Below, in pieces: positions 1-8,058 of a stretch of 64,000 nt of DNA (the first letter of the stretch is position 1; each line of letters starts with the position of its first letter). This DNA is from AWTP1-13 sp036280295 (GTDB lineage: Bacteria > Pseudomonadota > Alphaproteobacteria > Rhizobiales > Hyphomicrobiaceae), in contig DASURA010000070.1 in assembly GCA_036280295.1 (NCBI GenBank), positions 1-64,000 on the forward strand, in the 5' to 3' direction. The position numbers and the translations under genes are program-made. Below the pieces are notes generated by a model that was not told where the DNA came from, did not search any database, and saw only the letters and a list, made by a program, of their open reading frames with translations.

Positions 1-93
1 GACCATGCGCGCATTTCATTTCCAAGCCAAAATGCCGCGCTGCAGCGCCAAAAAAACGGCAATGCGTCGACCTTCAGCGCCTTCTCTCTGCAA

Positions 94-1026
94 TCAAGGA
101 TGCTTCCGCGCCAGCACCGCCTTTAAGTGGCGCTCGAAGAACTCGGTCAGGCCGGTGCGATTGAGGTGGTCGGTGTCGAAATAGAAGCGCGGCTCATCCA
201 GTGTCCGCGCGAAGTCGTGGAAGGCGACCTGCTGGTTGGTGAGCAATTCCAACATCGCCGCATCGAACGCTGCCTCGTCGGGAAGCCGGTCGAGAAACTG
301 GGAAGGCACCGGCAACTTGATTGCGACCACGCGGATATCGCGCTGCCGTGCGAGCACGATCAGTGCCTTGAACGCTTCGAGGTAGCGGGAACGAGCCGCG
401 GGGTCGGGCGGCTGTGGATAGAGGTAGGCGATGCGCCTGCGGGTTGCCGCCGGCGAAGGCCGGTACACACGCTCGAACTGCCCCTCGCCCTCCCAGATGT
501 CGAGCTCGAACCGCTCGCGGTTGTTGATCTTGGAGAAACCGCTCGCGTAGTCGAGGAGCGCGCGCGGGTCGACGTGCTCTTGGCGGCTGTAGGCAAAGAA
601 GCGCTGCGCAATGTCGACGTCCAGCGGCGTGCGCCGCAGCAGCTTGGCGTCTGCAAAGCGCTCCTCGTTCCAGACCGACGAATAGAATGCAAACGAGTCG
701 ATGACATAGAGGAGGTTCCTGGCCCGGTGTCGGGTCAGGAAGTGCTCGAGCACGAACCGGTTGTAGAGCGGGCCGGTACCTGGCGAGGCGAGGTTGAGGA
801 TGCGCTGCCCGGTCTCGCGCTCCATAAAGGCGTTGAAGCCGGCAAAGTCGAGCGGCATAGCATGCGACGCGCCCAGGATCACCCAGTCGACGGCCTCGTT
901 CGCCGTTGCGATCTTGAACAACGCGTTGCTCTTGCCGGTGGCGTAAACCAGCCGCTCCGATGCGTAGAAGAGCCCCGCGTAGATGGCGAGCCCGATGGCG
1001 ACGAACAGTAGCGCGGACCGTCTCAT
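94..1026 (-). CDS. SGNH/DltD-like envelope protein, partner of the MBOAT acyltransferase
   Basis: About 310 aa. A single N-terminal membrane segment (residues 5-22) anchors an extracytoplasmic domain. A GxSH motif (LGASHA, Ser54) fits the SGNH nucleophile block, and a C-terminal DTDH motif in FYFDTDHLN fits the Asp-His block. Proteins of this kind (AlgX/AlgJ/DltD-like) work with MBOAT acyltransferases to esterify envelope or exopolysaccharides. The gene follows the MBOAT gene by 17 bp and closes the seven-gene cluster. A longer in-frame start at 1128 would run back into the MBOAT gene; the ATG at 1026 directly before MRRSALLF gives the natural membrane anchor. The polymer substrate cannot be told from sequence. 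Confidence 0.8.
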   Translation of the reverse strand: MRRSALLFVAIGLAIYAGLFYASERLVYATGKSNALFKIATANEAVDWVILGASHAMPLDFAGFNAFMERETGQRILNLASPGTGPLYNRFVLEHFLTRHRARNLLYVIDSFAFYSSVWNEERFADAKLLRRTPLDVDIAQRFFAYSRQEHVDPRALLDYASGFSKINNRERFELDIWEGEGQFERVYRPSPAATRRRIAYLYPQPPDPAARSRYLEAFKALIVLARQRDIRVVAIKLPVPSQFLDRLPDEAAFDAAMLELLTNQQVAFHDFARTLDEPRFYFDTDHLNRTGLTEFFERHLKAVLARKHP

Positions 1027-1043
1027 GATTGCGTGCTGCTCCG

Positions 1044-2507
1044 TCAAAACTGCATGTAGATGAACTCTTTCGCCTGCCAGCGGCCGAGGATGAGCAGGGC
1101 GAAGATCACCAGGTAGTAGATGCTCCACCGCAGCCAGACCGGCGTGGCAGCCAGACGCTTGGCGACGGGGTGGCGCTCGTCCGCGATCTCAACGATCAGC
1201 AGAAGACCGATCAAGCCGAAGCCCAGCACGTGCTCGGTGGTGAACGGATAATACGGAATGAGCGTCGGCAGCTCCGAGAGATGCGTGCCGATCTTCTGCA
1301 GGATCAGCGCCGCGTCGCCCACCGTCTTGGCTCGGAAGAACACCCACGCGACGGCGATCAGGTGGAACGTCAGCAGCACACGCAACACATGGATCGGCGT
1401 GCTCTTGCCAAGGCGCGGCATTGCTCGAGAGATGCGATGCCAGAAGCCGCCCGTCGCAAGGCCAACCCATTGGTAGAAGCCGTTCAGCGCACCCCAGAGG
1501 AGAAAGCCCCAGCTCACCCCGTAACCCAGGCCCGCGTGCCAGAGCCCGCTGACAAGAAAGACGATCATGACATTGGCATAGCGGCGCACGGCGCTCACAC
1601 GGCTGCCCCCCAGCGGGATGTAGAGGTAGTCGCGGAACCATTGGGCAAGCGAGATGTGCCAGCGCTGCCCCCAGAACTCGGCGGTGGTGAGCGACAGATA
1701 GGGCCTGCGGAAGTTGTCGAGGAGGCTGAGGCCGAAGAGGAGGGCAATGCCGACGGCAATGTCGGTGTAGCCCGAGAAGTCGCAATAGATCTGGAAGGCG
1801 AAGAAATAGACGCTGATCAGAAGCTCCATCGGCGCCGCAAAGGCGGCGAGGGCGAAGTTGCGGTCCACGAGCGGCGCCAGGTTATCGGCGATCACCACCT
1901 TCTTAAACAGGCCCCAGCCGATCAGCTGCAGGGCGAGCACAACCCGGTCCGGTTCGGCGCGCAGGCCGTTCCATACCTGCGGCAGGAATGCCGTGGCCCG
2001 CTCGATCGGCCCAGCCAGGATCTTTGGGAAAAAGGCAAGATAGAGCGCCACATGGCCGGCGCCGGCCTTGTCGGGGAGCCGCCGCAGATAGGCGTCAACC
2101 AGGTAGCTTGCAGCGGAGAAGGCGTAGAACGAGTAGCCGGCAGGCGCGGTCGTGCCGATACGCGGCAGCGCTATCGCAGGCTGGCCAGCGATTGCCGAGA
2201 GCAGGCGCTCGATCTCGCCTGCGGCGAAGTCGTAGAATTTGAGCGCCAGCAGCGACCCCAGCACCAGAACTAGCCCTGCCGTCAGCCACGCCGTGCGCCC
2301 CCTTCTCTCGCCCGCCATGGCGCCGCCGCAAGCCCAGACGAGGGCCGTCACGGCGCCGAGATAGATGAGGTTCGCGGGATGCCACAGGCCGTAGAAGAGA
2401 TAGCTCGCCAGCAGCAGCCACACCCACCTGAACCGGACCGGCAGCACCCAGAACACCAGGAGCGCCAGGGGCAGGAACGCAAAGAACTCGAGCGAGGTGA
2501 ACAACAT
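1044..2507 (-). CDS. MBOAT family O-acyltransferase (AlgI-like)
   Basis: 487 aa integral membrane protein with about ten hydrophobic segments. The family signatures are all present: KFYDF near residue 90, YCDFSGYTDIAVG at 241, WHISLAQWFRDYLYIPLGG around 283-301, and the presumed catalytic His in GLWHAG (His324). AlgI/DltB-type enzymes move acyl groups, usually acetyl, across the membrane onto polysaccharide or teichoic acid. Length matches AlgI (about 480-520 aa). It is followed by its SGNH partner and preceded by two cytochrome c genes, an unusual setting for a polysaccharide acetyltransferase. Other exopolysaccharide genes are absent from the window, so the acceptor polymer is unknown. Confidence 0.9.
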   Translation of the reverse strand: MLFTSLEFFAFLPLALLVFWVLPVRFRWVWLLLASYLFYGLWHPANLIYLGAVTALVWACGGAMAGERRGRTAWLTAGLVLVLGSLLALKFYDFAAGEIERLLSAIAGQPAIALPRIGTTAPAGYSFYAFSAASYLVDAYLRRLPDKAGAGHVALYLAFFPKILAGPIERATAFLPQVWNGLRAEPDRVVLALQLIGWGLFKKVVIADNLAPLVDRNFALAAFAAPMELLISVYFFAFQIYCDFSGYTDIAVGIALLFGLSLLDNFRRPYLSLTTAEFWGQRWHISLAQWFRDYLYIPLGGSRVSAVRRYANVMIVFLVSGLWHAGLGYGVSWGFLLWGALNGFYQWVGLATGGFWHRISRAMPRLGKSTPIHVLRVLLTFHLIAVAWVFFRAKTVGDAALILQKIGTHLSELPTLIPYYPFTTEHVLGFGLIGLLLIVEIADERHPVAKRLAATPVWLRWSIYYLVIFALLILGRWQAKEFIYMQF

Positions 2508-2549
2508 GCCCGCATCCCCCGACTTCCGGGATCCTTTCCCTACGACAGA

Positions 2550-3155
2550 TCAGTAGGTGGCGCCGCCAGCGCGCAAATCTTCCGGCACCTGATCGATCGG
2601 AATACCGGCGTTGCGGACGAGGTAGCGTGCCAGCGCGTCGCGCTCCTCCGGCGTCAGCTTGATCTGCACGTGGCTCGGCTTGTTCATGGTGCCCAGCCAG
2701 TGCTCGCGGGTGCGGTCCTGCGTCACCGTGACCGTAATGATGTGGCACGACTGGCAGTAATTGAGGGCCATGTCGCGCCCGTCGCGAGGCAACACGCGCT
2801 TTGCGCCGGTGCCCGCGGTCGCAGCCCGCACACGGTCGGCCGCCAGCGGCATGTTGGCCGCGAGGTAGTCGGCAAGGGTCATGAGCTCAGGCTCGTCGAG
2901 GGCCCGCACGGCAGGGATCCTCTTGGCTCTTTCCTTGAGGTCGGTGACCCATTCCTCGCGGCTCTTTTTCGAGGTGACCAGCGCCTGCACGTCGGCGGCT
3001 GGCGGCTTGCTGTCCAGCACCTGCGCCAAGAGGGTGCGCCCGCCCGATGGGATAAAGTCGAAGATCGGATCATACTCCTGCGCCCAAGCGGGCGAGACCA
3101 GCATGGCGCCGAGCGCACCGAGCATGGCGAGCACGGCAAGGCGAAGGATGCGCAT
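2550..3155 (-). CDS. periplasmic c-type cytochrome (second of a tandem pair)
   Basis: 201 aa. A Sec signal peptide with the cleavage-like SPAWAQ at 21-26 is followed by a single heme c site, CQSCH, at residues 134-138. A Met in GTMNKPSHV is a candidate sixth heme ligand. The heme lies in the C-terminal third, preceded by a roughly 100-residue helical domain not seen in simple class I cytochromes. The upstream gene product has the same architecture (GGRTLL and LPRDGRDMA here, GGKTLL and LPRDGRELA there), so the two are diverged tandem duplicates. It sits 16 bp downstream of its paralogue in the cluster headed by the Tat-exported E1 subunit and could take electrons from that enzyme (inference). 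Confidence 0.75.
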   Translation of the reverse strand: MRILRLAVLAMLGALGAMLVSPAWAQEYDPIFDFIPSGGRTLLAQVLDSKPPAADVQALVTSKKSREEWVTDLKERAKRIPAVRALDEPELMTLADYLAANMPLAADRVRAATAGTGAKRVLPRDGRDMALNYCQSCHIITVTVTQDRTREHWLGTMNKPSHVQIKLTPEERDALARYLVRNAGIPIDQVPEDLRAGGATY

Positions 3156-3171
3156 AACCTTTGTGCCTTCT

Positions 3172-3747
3172 TCAGAAACGCAGATCGGCCGGGACGTCCT
3201 CGGTTCGCATCGGCATGTTGATGGCCGAGTAGGTGGCGAACTCGCGGCGCTCCTGCAGGGTCAATTTCAGTTCGCGATGGAACGGCGACTGGAACATGTT
3301 GATCCAAGCCTGCACCTCGCGTGCCTGGGTGAGATGGCTCGTGAACAGCGAATGGCAGAACTGGCACTCGTTCCAGGCGAGCTCGCGGCCGTCGCGCGGC
3401 AATGCCGCCCCCAGCTCGTCAGGCCTGGACGCCTTGGCCGCCACGCCGCCCGCATCGGGCACCGGCATGTTGATGGCAAGATAGGCTGCAAGCGTCTTGA
3501 GCTCGCGCTCGCTCAGGCCTTTGGTGCGGGACGCCATGGCTTCGCGCCATTCCGCCTCGGTGCGGCGCGCCTCGACGATGGCGCGCAGCTCGGAGCTCTT
3601 GGGCTCGCGCCCCAGAGCCTCGATCAGCAAAGTCTTGCCGCCCTTCGGCATGAAGCCGAAGTCGAGCTGCTGCCCAAACGCAAGACCGGCGAACAGGCCG
3701 GCTGTGGCGAGCGCAAGAAGGACCTTGTTTGACGGCGCCGCGCTCAC
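3172..3747 (-). CDS. periplasmic c-type cytochrome (first of a tandem pair)
   Basis: 191 aa with an N-terminal hydrophobic signal (residues 8-24) and one heme c motif, CQFCH, at 128-132. The N-terminal half is a charged helical domain containing GGKTLLIEALGREPKS. It is homologous to the next gene downstream. Its ATG overlaps the stop of the zinc-ribbon gene by 4 bp, so the two are translationally coupled. No catalytic motif is visible beyond the heme site, and it is probably an electron carrier. Met95, Met152 and Met180 lie around the site as possible axial ligands. The partner enzyme is inferred from gene order only. Confidence 0.75.
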   Translation of the reverse strand: MSAAPSNKVLLALATAGLFAGLAFGQQLDFGFMPKGGKTLLIEALGREPKSSELRAIVEARRTEAEWREAMASRTKGLSERELKTLAAYLAINMPVPDAGGVAAKASRPDELGAALPRDGRELAWNECQFCHSLFTSHLTQAREVQAWINMFQSPFHRELKLTLQERREFATYSAINMPMRTEDVPADLRF

Positions 3748-4025
3748 GGCGTCCTCCGCGCCGCCAGCCGGTCCTGGAAGGAGAAGACGGACGCCCGCAA
3801 CTCGCGCCGCGCCTTCTCAGGAGGGAAACCGTCGCCTCGCATGAGGTCCAGCACCACCATCGTCTGGTCATCGTAGAACTGTTCATGACACGCGCCGCAC
3901 ACCAGCGCGGGCACGTCCTCTACGACGACCAAACGATCGTCGTGCCAGAAGGCGGAGCGTACCTTCGTGCTATGCACGTCGGAGCTGTTGCAGTGGGCGC
4001 AGCGAATGGCGCTCTCCTCGCTCAT
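3744..4025 (-). CDS. YgiT/MqsA-type zinc-ribbon protein
   Basis: 93 aa with two CxxC knuckles, C9-x2-C12 and C43-x2-C46, and the YgiT-like core VPALVCGACHEQFYDDQT. Zinc ribbons of this sort form the N-terminal half of MqsA antitoxins. Here there is no helix-turn-helix after the ribbon and no toxin gene beside it, so a stand-alone role is more likely. The second knuckle reads CGACH and therefore also fits a heme c motif, but there is no signal peptide and the first pair is CAHC, so zinc is the better reading. It lies inside the E1-cytochrome cluster and overlaps the next gene by 4 bp. Confidence 0.65.
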   Translation of the reverse strand: MSEESAIRCAHCNSSDVHSTKVRSAFWHDDRLVVVEDVPALVCGACHEQFYDDQTMVVLDLMRGDGFPPEKARRELRASVFSFQDRLAARRTP

Positions 4026-4092
4026 GGCTCACCTCGGGTGAAGCAGATTGCTCACAGGGCAGATGCGGCACAGGCTTGCCTGCGCCCACACG

Positions 4093-5064
4093 TCAGCCGA
4101 CCAGCTTCTTGGCAGCGCCAACGATGTGGTCGGCGTTCGGGCGCATCCACAGGAACATCTCCGGAGCGGCCGGCGGCGGAGCATCTGGGAAGGCGATGCG
4201 CTTGTAACGTGCGCCATCGACATTCTCGGCGACGCGGGCAATCACCTCGGCACCGGGACACAGCGTGTAGTAGGATTGGTCGAAGGTAAGCAGCCGCTTG
4301 GTCTTCTGCACCGACTTGACCAGGGTATCCGTATCGATCGGCTTGAGGCTGCGCAGGTCGATGGCCTCGACCTTCATGCCTGCCTTCTGCAGGGCTTCCG
4401 TCGCCTTGAGCACGTCAGGCATGCCGGCGCCCGATCCTACGATGGTAATGTCGCTGCCCGTCGAGCGGATGGCAGCCTTATCAAGGGGTGTCTCGTACTG
4501 CTCGTCGGGGACTTCTTCGAGAAGGTCGCGCAGACCGGCGGCATAGAGATAGACGACTGGATCGGGCGACCGGAGCGCAGACACCATCATGCCCTTGGCG
4601 TCGGTGGGGTTGGAAGGAACAACGGTCTTCACGCCTGCAATGTGCGCATAGGCGGTGTCGAGCTCATAGTCGGAGTGCTGGCCCCCGAAGCCGGGCGTCT
4701 GCCCTGTCATTTCCATGATGAAGACGACGGGCATCTCCGCCTTGCCGCCGGTCATGGAACGCAACTTGCCGGCGTGGTTCTGGATCAGCTGGAAGGGCAT
4801 GCCGATGCCCTGGTAGGGGATGTAGGTCGCAGCGCGCGTTCCGGCGAGGCCGGCGCCCAGCACGCATGCGCACATCCAGTTCTCATCGATCCCGGTGTTG
4901 ACCACGCGCTTGCGCCCGAACTCGCGTTCGAGATTGATCACGGGCCGTCCCGGCGTCGACGCCACCGGGGGCGTCAGCTCGAAAATCCAGATCATGTCCT
5001 TGTCTTGCCTCATTTCATGCCGAACAGCCTCGAGGACCGAGTACATGAAGCTCTTGCGCGCCAT
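4093..5064 (-). CDS. thiamine-diphosphate 2-oxoacid dehydrogenase E1 component, beta subunit
   Basis: 323 aa, transketolase-like pyrimidine-binding fold followed by the transketolase C-terminal domain. The ThDP-activating Glu is kept (TGIDE, Glu61), as is the GFGGQHS loop (around 125-131). VVPSNPTDAKGMM and the C-terminal LRSLKPIDTDTLVKSV are typical of PDH/acetoin-type E1 beta. There is no signal peptide; the upstream alpha subunit has a Tat signal, so beta would have to be exported as a passenger of the folded complex, which the Tat system is known to allow. The ATG at 5064 has GGGAG 8 nt upstream and is preferred to 5091. No E2 lipoyl transacylase or E3 gene lies nearby, so the electron acceptor is probably not lipoamide (inference). 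Confidence 0.88.
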   Translation of the reverse strand: MARKSFMYSVLEAVRHEMRQDKDMIWIFELTPPVASTPGRPVINLEREFGRKRVVNTGIDENWMCACVLGAGLAGTRAATYIPYQGIGMPFQLIQNHAGKLRSMTGGKAEMPVVFIMEMTGQTPGFGGQHSDYELDTAYAHIAGVKTVVPSNPTDAKGMMVSALRSPDPVVYLYAAGLRDLLEEVPDEQYETPLDKAAIRSTGSDITIVGSGAGMPDVLKATEALQKAGMKVEAIDLRSLKPIDTDTLVKSVQKTKRLLTFDQSYYTLCPGAEVIARVAENVDGARYKRIAFPDAPPPAAPEMFLWMRPNADHIVGAAKKLVG

Positions 5065-5127
5065 CGTCCGTCTCCCACCGATTCCTTGCACTGTAACGTC
5101 GTGTAGATTCCGCCGTGCTCGCCGGGC

Positions 5128-6351
5128 CTACCCGAACTGCCGGGCGGCGACGCTGCCTTCGACGAAGACGTTCTTGAGGCCGTCCTCGGGCTTGGCGAAC
5201 GGCTGCTTGTCGGCCCAGGCGAACGCCTCGATCATCTCCTGCTTGGCCGCTGCCTCAATGGCGTCGGCCTTGGCTCGGTCCAGCACCTTCCAGCCGATGA
5301 GAGCGCTACGAGAGATGTCCACGGGATCGCGGGCCATCCACGCCCGCAGCTCCCGTTCCGGCCGAAACGAGGTGATGGCGAGGGGATCGTAGCCGAAGGC
5401 GCCGAGCTCGCCGGGCTTGGCGCCGGGCGCGCCCCAGTGATTGTAGTAGCGGTAGGTCTTGGCCTCGATCAGCGTTGGTCCGTCTCCGGCGCGTGCCCGA
5501 TCGACTGCCTCCTTCGCCGCGTTGTAGACCTGCAGCACGTCCTGCCCATCGACCACAACGCTCGGAATCCCGTATGGCTTGGCCGCCTCTGCAATGTCCT
5601 TCATGGGGCAGGAATAGGAATAATGTGCATACTGGTGATAGAGGTTGTTCTCGATCACGTAGATGAACGGCAGCTTGAGCAACGCCGCATTGTTGAGTGC
5701 GCTATGGAAGTGAGGCGTCGCGTACGTGCCGTCGCCACCAAAGTTCACTGCCACCTGCTTGCTGCCGCGCGCGCGGAAGGCGAAGGCGGAGCCAGTGGCG
5801 ATAATGATGCCCGGGCCGATCATACCGTCAGCGCCGATGAAGCCGACCGACGGGTCGGAGATGTGCATCTCGCCGCCATAACCGCCATTGAGGCCGGTGG
5901 TGCGGAAGTCGTATTCCGCCGCCATCTTCTTCACGTCCACGCCCTTGGCGATGGCATGGCCTGACGGCCGGTGCGTCGAATAGACGAAGTCTGCCTGTGC
6001 GAGGCCGCCGCTGTTGTTCAACGCGGCGCAGACGCCAGTGGCGACCGCCTCCTGACCGACATAGAAATGATTGTAGCCGCGGTAGCCCGGCTCGGTGAGC
6101 ATCTTGTCCACGCACGTCCGCTCGAACCAGCGGATGCGCTGGATCATGGTGTACATGGCGATCAGCTTTTCGTTGGTCAGGTCCTTGGCCCAGAAGCCGA
6201 TTTCGCCGTCCGCCCATGCCGCCTTGCTGGCGACGGAGATCGCTGCGCCGGCACCCGCGAGTGCGCGCAGGAACGTGCGGCGCGTGCTTGGCAATGCCGC
6301 CGTATCGCCGCCCTTGGGGCTGGGTTGCGGATGCTCGTTCTGCTCGGACAT
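5128..6351 (-). CDS. Tat-exported thiamine-diphosphate 2-oxoacid dehydrogenase E1 component, alpha subunit
   Basis: 407 aa. Residues 22-28 read STRRTFL, followed by a mild hydrophobic stretch (LAGAGAAISVAS) and an AWA-DG cleavage-like site near 47: a textbook twin-arginine signal. The mature part is a full dehydrogenase E1 domain with HFYVGQEAV (96-104), STHRPSGHAIAKG (125-137) and the ThDP motif GDG (206-208) ending in ENN (235-237). Known PDH and acetoin E1 alpha proteins are cytosolic, so the signal is odd. The ATG at 6351 has GGAG 8 nt upstream and is better than an in-frame start at 6405. The gene heads a cluster with E1 beta, a zinc ribbon, two cytochromes c, MBOAT and SGNH genes. A TTGA-N6-TCAA box lies 89 bp upstream. 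The substrate (pyruvate, branched-chain or other) is not clear. Confidence 0.88.
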   Translation of the reverse strand: MSEQNEHPQPSPKGGDTAALPSTRRTFLRALAGAGAAISVASKAAWADGEIGFWAKDLTNEKLIAMYTMIQRIRWFERTCVDKMLTEPGYRGYNHFYVGQEAVATGVCAALNNSGGLAQADFVYSTHRPSGHAIAKGVDVKKMAAEYDFRTTGLNGGYGGEMHISDPSVGFIGADGMIGPGIIIATGSAFAFRARGSKQVAVNFGGDGTYATPHFHSALNNAALLKLPFIYVIENNLYHQYAHYSYSCPMKDIAEAAKPYGIPSVVVDGQDVLQVYNAAKEAVDRARAGDGPTLIEAKTYRYYNHWGAPGAKPGELGAFGYDPLAITSFRPERELRAWMARDPVDISRSALIGWKVLDRAKADAIEAAAKQEMIEAFAWADKQPFAKPEDGLKNVFVEGSVAARQFG

Positions 6352-6440
6352 GGCGTTCGCTCCATTCGATATCGTGAGCCCAAAGGCGAAAGTCCGTGAA
6401 GACATGGTCAGCCAACTTAGAGCGCCGTCCGCTACGCTCT

Positions 6441-6454
6441 TTGATCCAGGTCAA
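6441..6454. promoter_or_regulatory. FixK/FNR-type box TTGATCCAGGTCAA
   Basis: Inverted repeat TTGA-N6-TCAA in the divergent region between the E1-cytochrome cluster (start 6351) and the decayed flavocytochrome gene (start 6535). It is 89 and 80 bp from the two starts and could serve either side. Confidence 0.75.
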
Positions 6455-6534
6455 CGCTCATCTTTGCCGCATTCGGATTGATCAGCCACGTGTGCAATTG
6501 AGGGCGAAGGGGGAGTGCCACGGGTAATTCAGCT

Positions 6535-7461
6535 ATGAGAATTTGGCTGATAATCTTGATGAGCCTGGCCGCAGGCGGGCTGGTCATGCTTGGCGGAGTG
6601 ACGACAGTCCGCACCAGCGAACAACCGCTGCTCATCGAAGCGCGCAAGTCGCGAGGCGTCACCTGTGCGCGATGCCATGGGGAAACTCCTGCCCACTCCG
6701 TGCCTACCAGCCAGGTCTGCACGGCCTGCCACGGCGATCAGTCCGCGCTCGCGCGGCTCACCGCCAAGGCCGATCCCAATCCGCACGCGTCGCCGCACCT
6801 TTCTCAAGGGGCCACACAGGTCTGACCGCCGCCGGCAACCCGTTCCAGGCCACGCCCTGTTGCCTGGCGATCAATCGGGAGGGCGGGCGCTATGTCGACG
6901 AGTCGCCGGGGTACGTCGCCAACGGCAAGGCGACGCTTCGCCAGCCCCGACAGACAACGGCGCGGATCTTCGATGAGGAAATCCGCAAGCTGCCGGATGT
7001 GGCGACCTCGGTCGGCGTCTTCCAGCGCCTGCCCCAGCCGATCGTGGAAGCGGCCTCGCTCGACGAGCTGGCGCGCAAGATAGAGGTTCCAGCGGCGCAG
7101 CTCGCCGAGACCGTCGCGTCGTTCAACGCCGATGTGAAGGATGGTCAGGCGATCGGCGCCAACCCGCCGAAAGCGGCGCTCGCGCGGCGTGTCGAGGCAT
7201 CCAAGTTCTACGCTTTCTATCCATTGGTGCCGGGCATCAGGGGGTTTAGCGATCGGTGCCAGCGCTCGAGTGCTGGAACCGGATGGTCGTGTGATACCGC
7301 GGCTCTATGCTGCCGGAGAAGGCGCTGGCGGGCTCTACTACGACGACTACATCGGCGGCAGCTCGCTCGCCAATTGCCTTGTGATGGGCCGCGTCGCGGG
7401 TCGCCTCGCCCAAAAGGAAAGCAGGCTCCGGGAGCATAACCAACCTCGCGTTCGGCCTTGA
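6535..7461 (+). pseudogene. flavocytochrome c / fumarate-reductase-type flavoprotein, decayed
   Basis: The first frame (6535-6825) encodes an N-terminal membrane or signal segment and two heme c motifs, CARCH and CTACH, as in the small tetraheme domain of flavocytochrome c fumarate reductases. The frame then shifts. From about 6828 to 7250 it encodes INREGGRYVDESPGY and an FAD-binding-2 C-terminal part. A second shift leads to the typical RLYAAGEGAGGLYYDDYIGG and SSLANCLVMGRVAG flavin-binding end, stopping at 7461. Most of the central FAD domain (roughly 300 residues) is missing. An intact version would reduce fumarate or a related enoate in the periplasm. A FixK box lies 80 bp upstream, in keeping with anaerobic control of the ancestral gene. 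Confidence 0.75.
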
Positions 7462-7471
7462 TCGGGGTCAA
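7458..7471. promoter_or_regulatory. FixK/FNR-type box TTGATCGGGGTCAA
   Basis: TTGA-N6-TCAA palindrome overlapping the stop codon of the flavocytochrome remnant and 17 bp before a GNAT-like fragment. No intact gene follows closely, so it may be a relict operator. Confidence 0.6.
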
Positions 7472-7488
7472 CGCCGTATACGAGAGCC

Positions 7489-7590
7489 GAGAAGATCGAG
7501 CAGCTCTACGGGAGCGTGCTGGCCGAAAATGCGACGATGCTGCGCATGTGTCGCGAGCTCGGTTTTGGCCTGCGCTTCCGTGGACGGGTC
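7489..7590 (+). pseudogene. GNAT acetyltransferase C-terminal fragment
   Basis: About 30 codons read IEQLYGSVLAEN and MLRMCRELGFG, the usual end of a GNAT domain as in the protein acetyltransferases fused to or beside acetyl-CoA synthetase. No start codon or acetyl-CoA-binding loop is present. It is a remnant inside the decayed 6.5-8.8 kb stretch. The family call rests on a short match. Confidence 0.45.
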
Positions 7591-7893
7591 CGGGCGAGGA
7601 GTTTGCGTCATGCTGTGCGCTCTTCAGGATGGGACGCTTACTCTAGCATAGGTCGGTGCTCATAAGAAAGACGGACAGCCGAGACCCATGGCGTCGAACC
7701 CGACAAGAAACTGTCATGATAGCTCATAGGGAGCCGGTAGAGCTGGCATCCGTGCCGATCGCGACCTTTACGGACATTTGCTTCGGCCGTCAGGCTTCGC
7801 AACATCACGTACCTCTCTTTTGATTTTGCGCAAGGCCAGGGCCCCAGGACCAAGCGAGCCTGTGCCAACATTGCCGTGCGGAGGGAGGATCGA

Positions 7894-8058
7894 ATGGCCG
7901 CCACAGATACGCGCTCGGTCGCTCGCACCGCTTCAACGCCTGCATCCGGGGCCGGCCCATACTCCCGGCTGCGCTCGCATTGGGGCTTGCTGCTCGGGAT
8001 CGCTGCCCTGATAGCGATTGCGTGGCTGCCGACGGAAGGCCTGCCGGTCGCGGGCCAG
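7894..8058 (+). pseudogene. DASS-type sodium/dicarboxylate-sulfate symporter, N-terminal fragment
   Basis: An ATG at 7894 with an excellent GGGAGG site 5 nt upstream opens a frame with a first transmembrane helix (HWGLLLGIAALIAIAW) and LPTEGLPVAGQ, matching the start of DASS/SLC13 transporters. At 8058 the coding sequence switches to an unrelated oxidoreductase fragment. The continuation of the transporter (LALLAFAVIVWMTEALDY) is found on the opposite strand at 8284-8398. The gene is therefore broken by rearrangement. Confidence 0.6.

Noticed and set aside
1029..2273. A 414-codon open frame on the plus strand
   Set aside because: It is antisense to the MBOAT gene, whose family motifs are unmistakable. 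Long antisense frames are expected at this GC content.
3744..4025. CGACH as a heme c site
   Set aside because: The protein has no export signal, and the motif pairs with an upstream CAHC knuckle, so a zinc ribbon fits better.
6535..6825. A free-standing small diheme cytochrome
   Set aside because: The flavoprotein parts of the same ancestral protein follow directly in shifted frames, so it is the head of a broken flavocytochrome.
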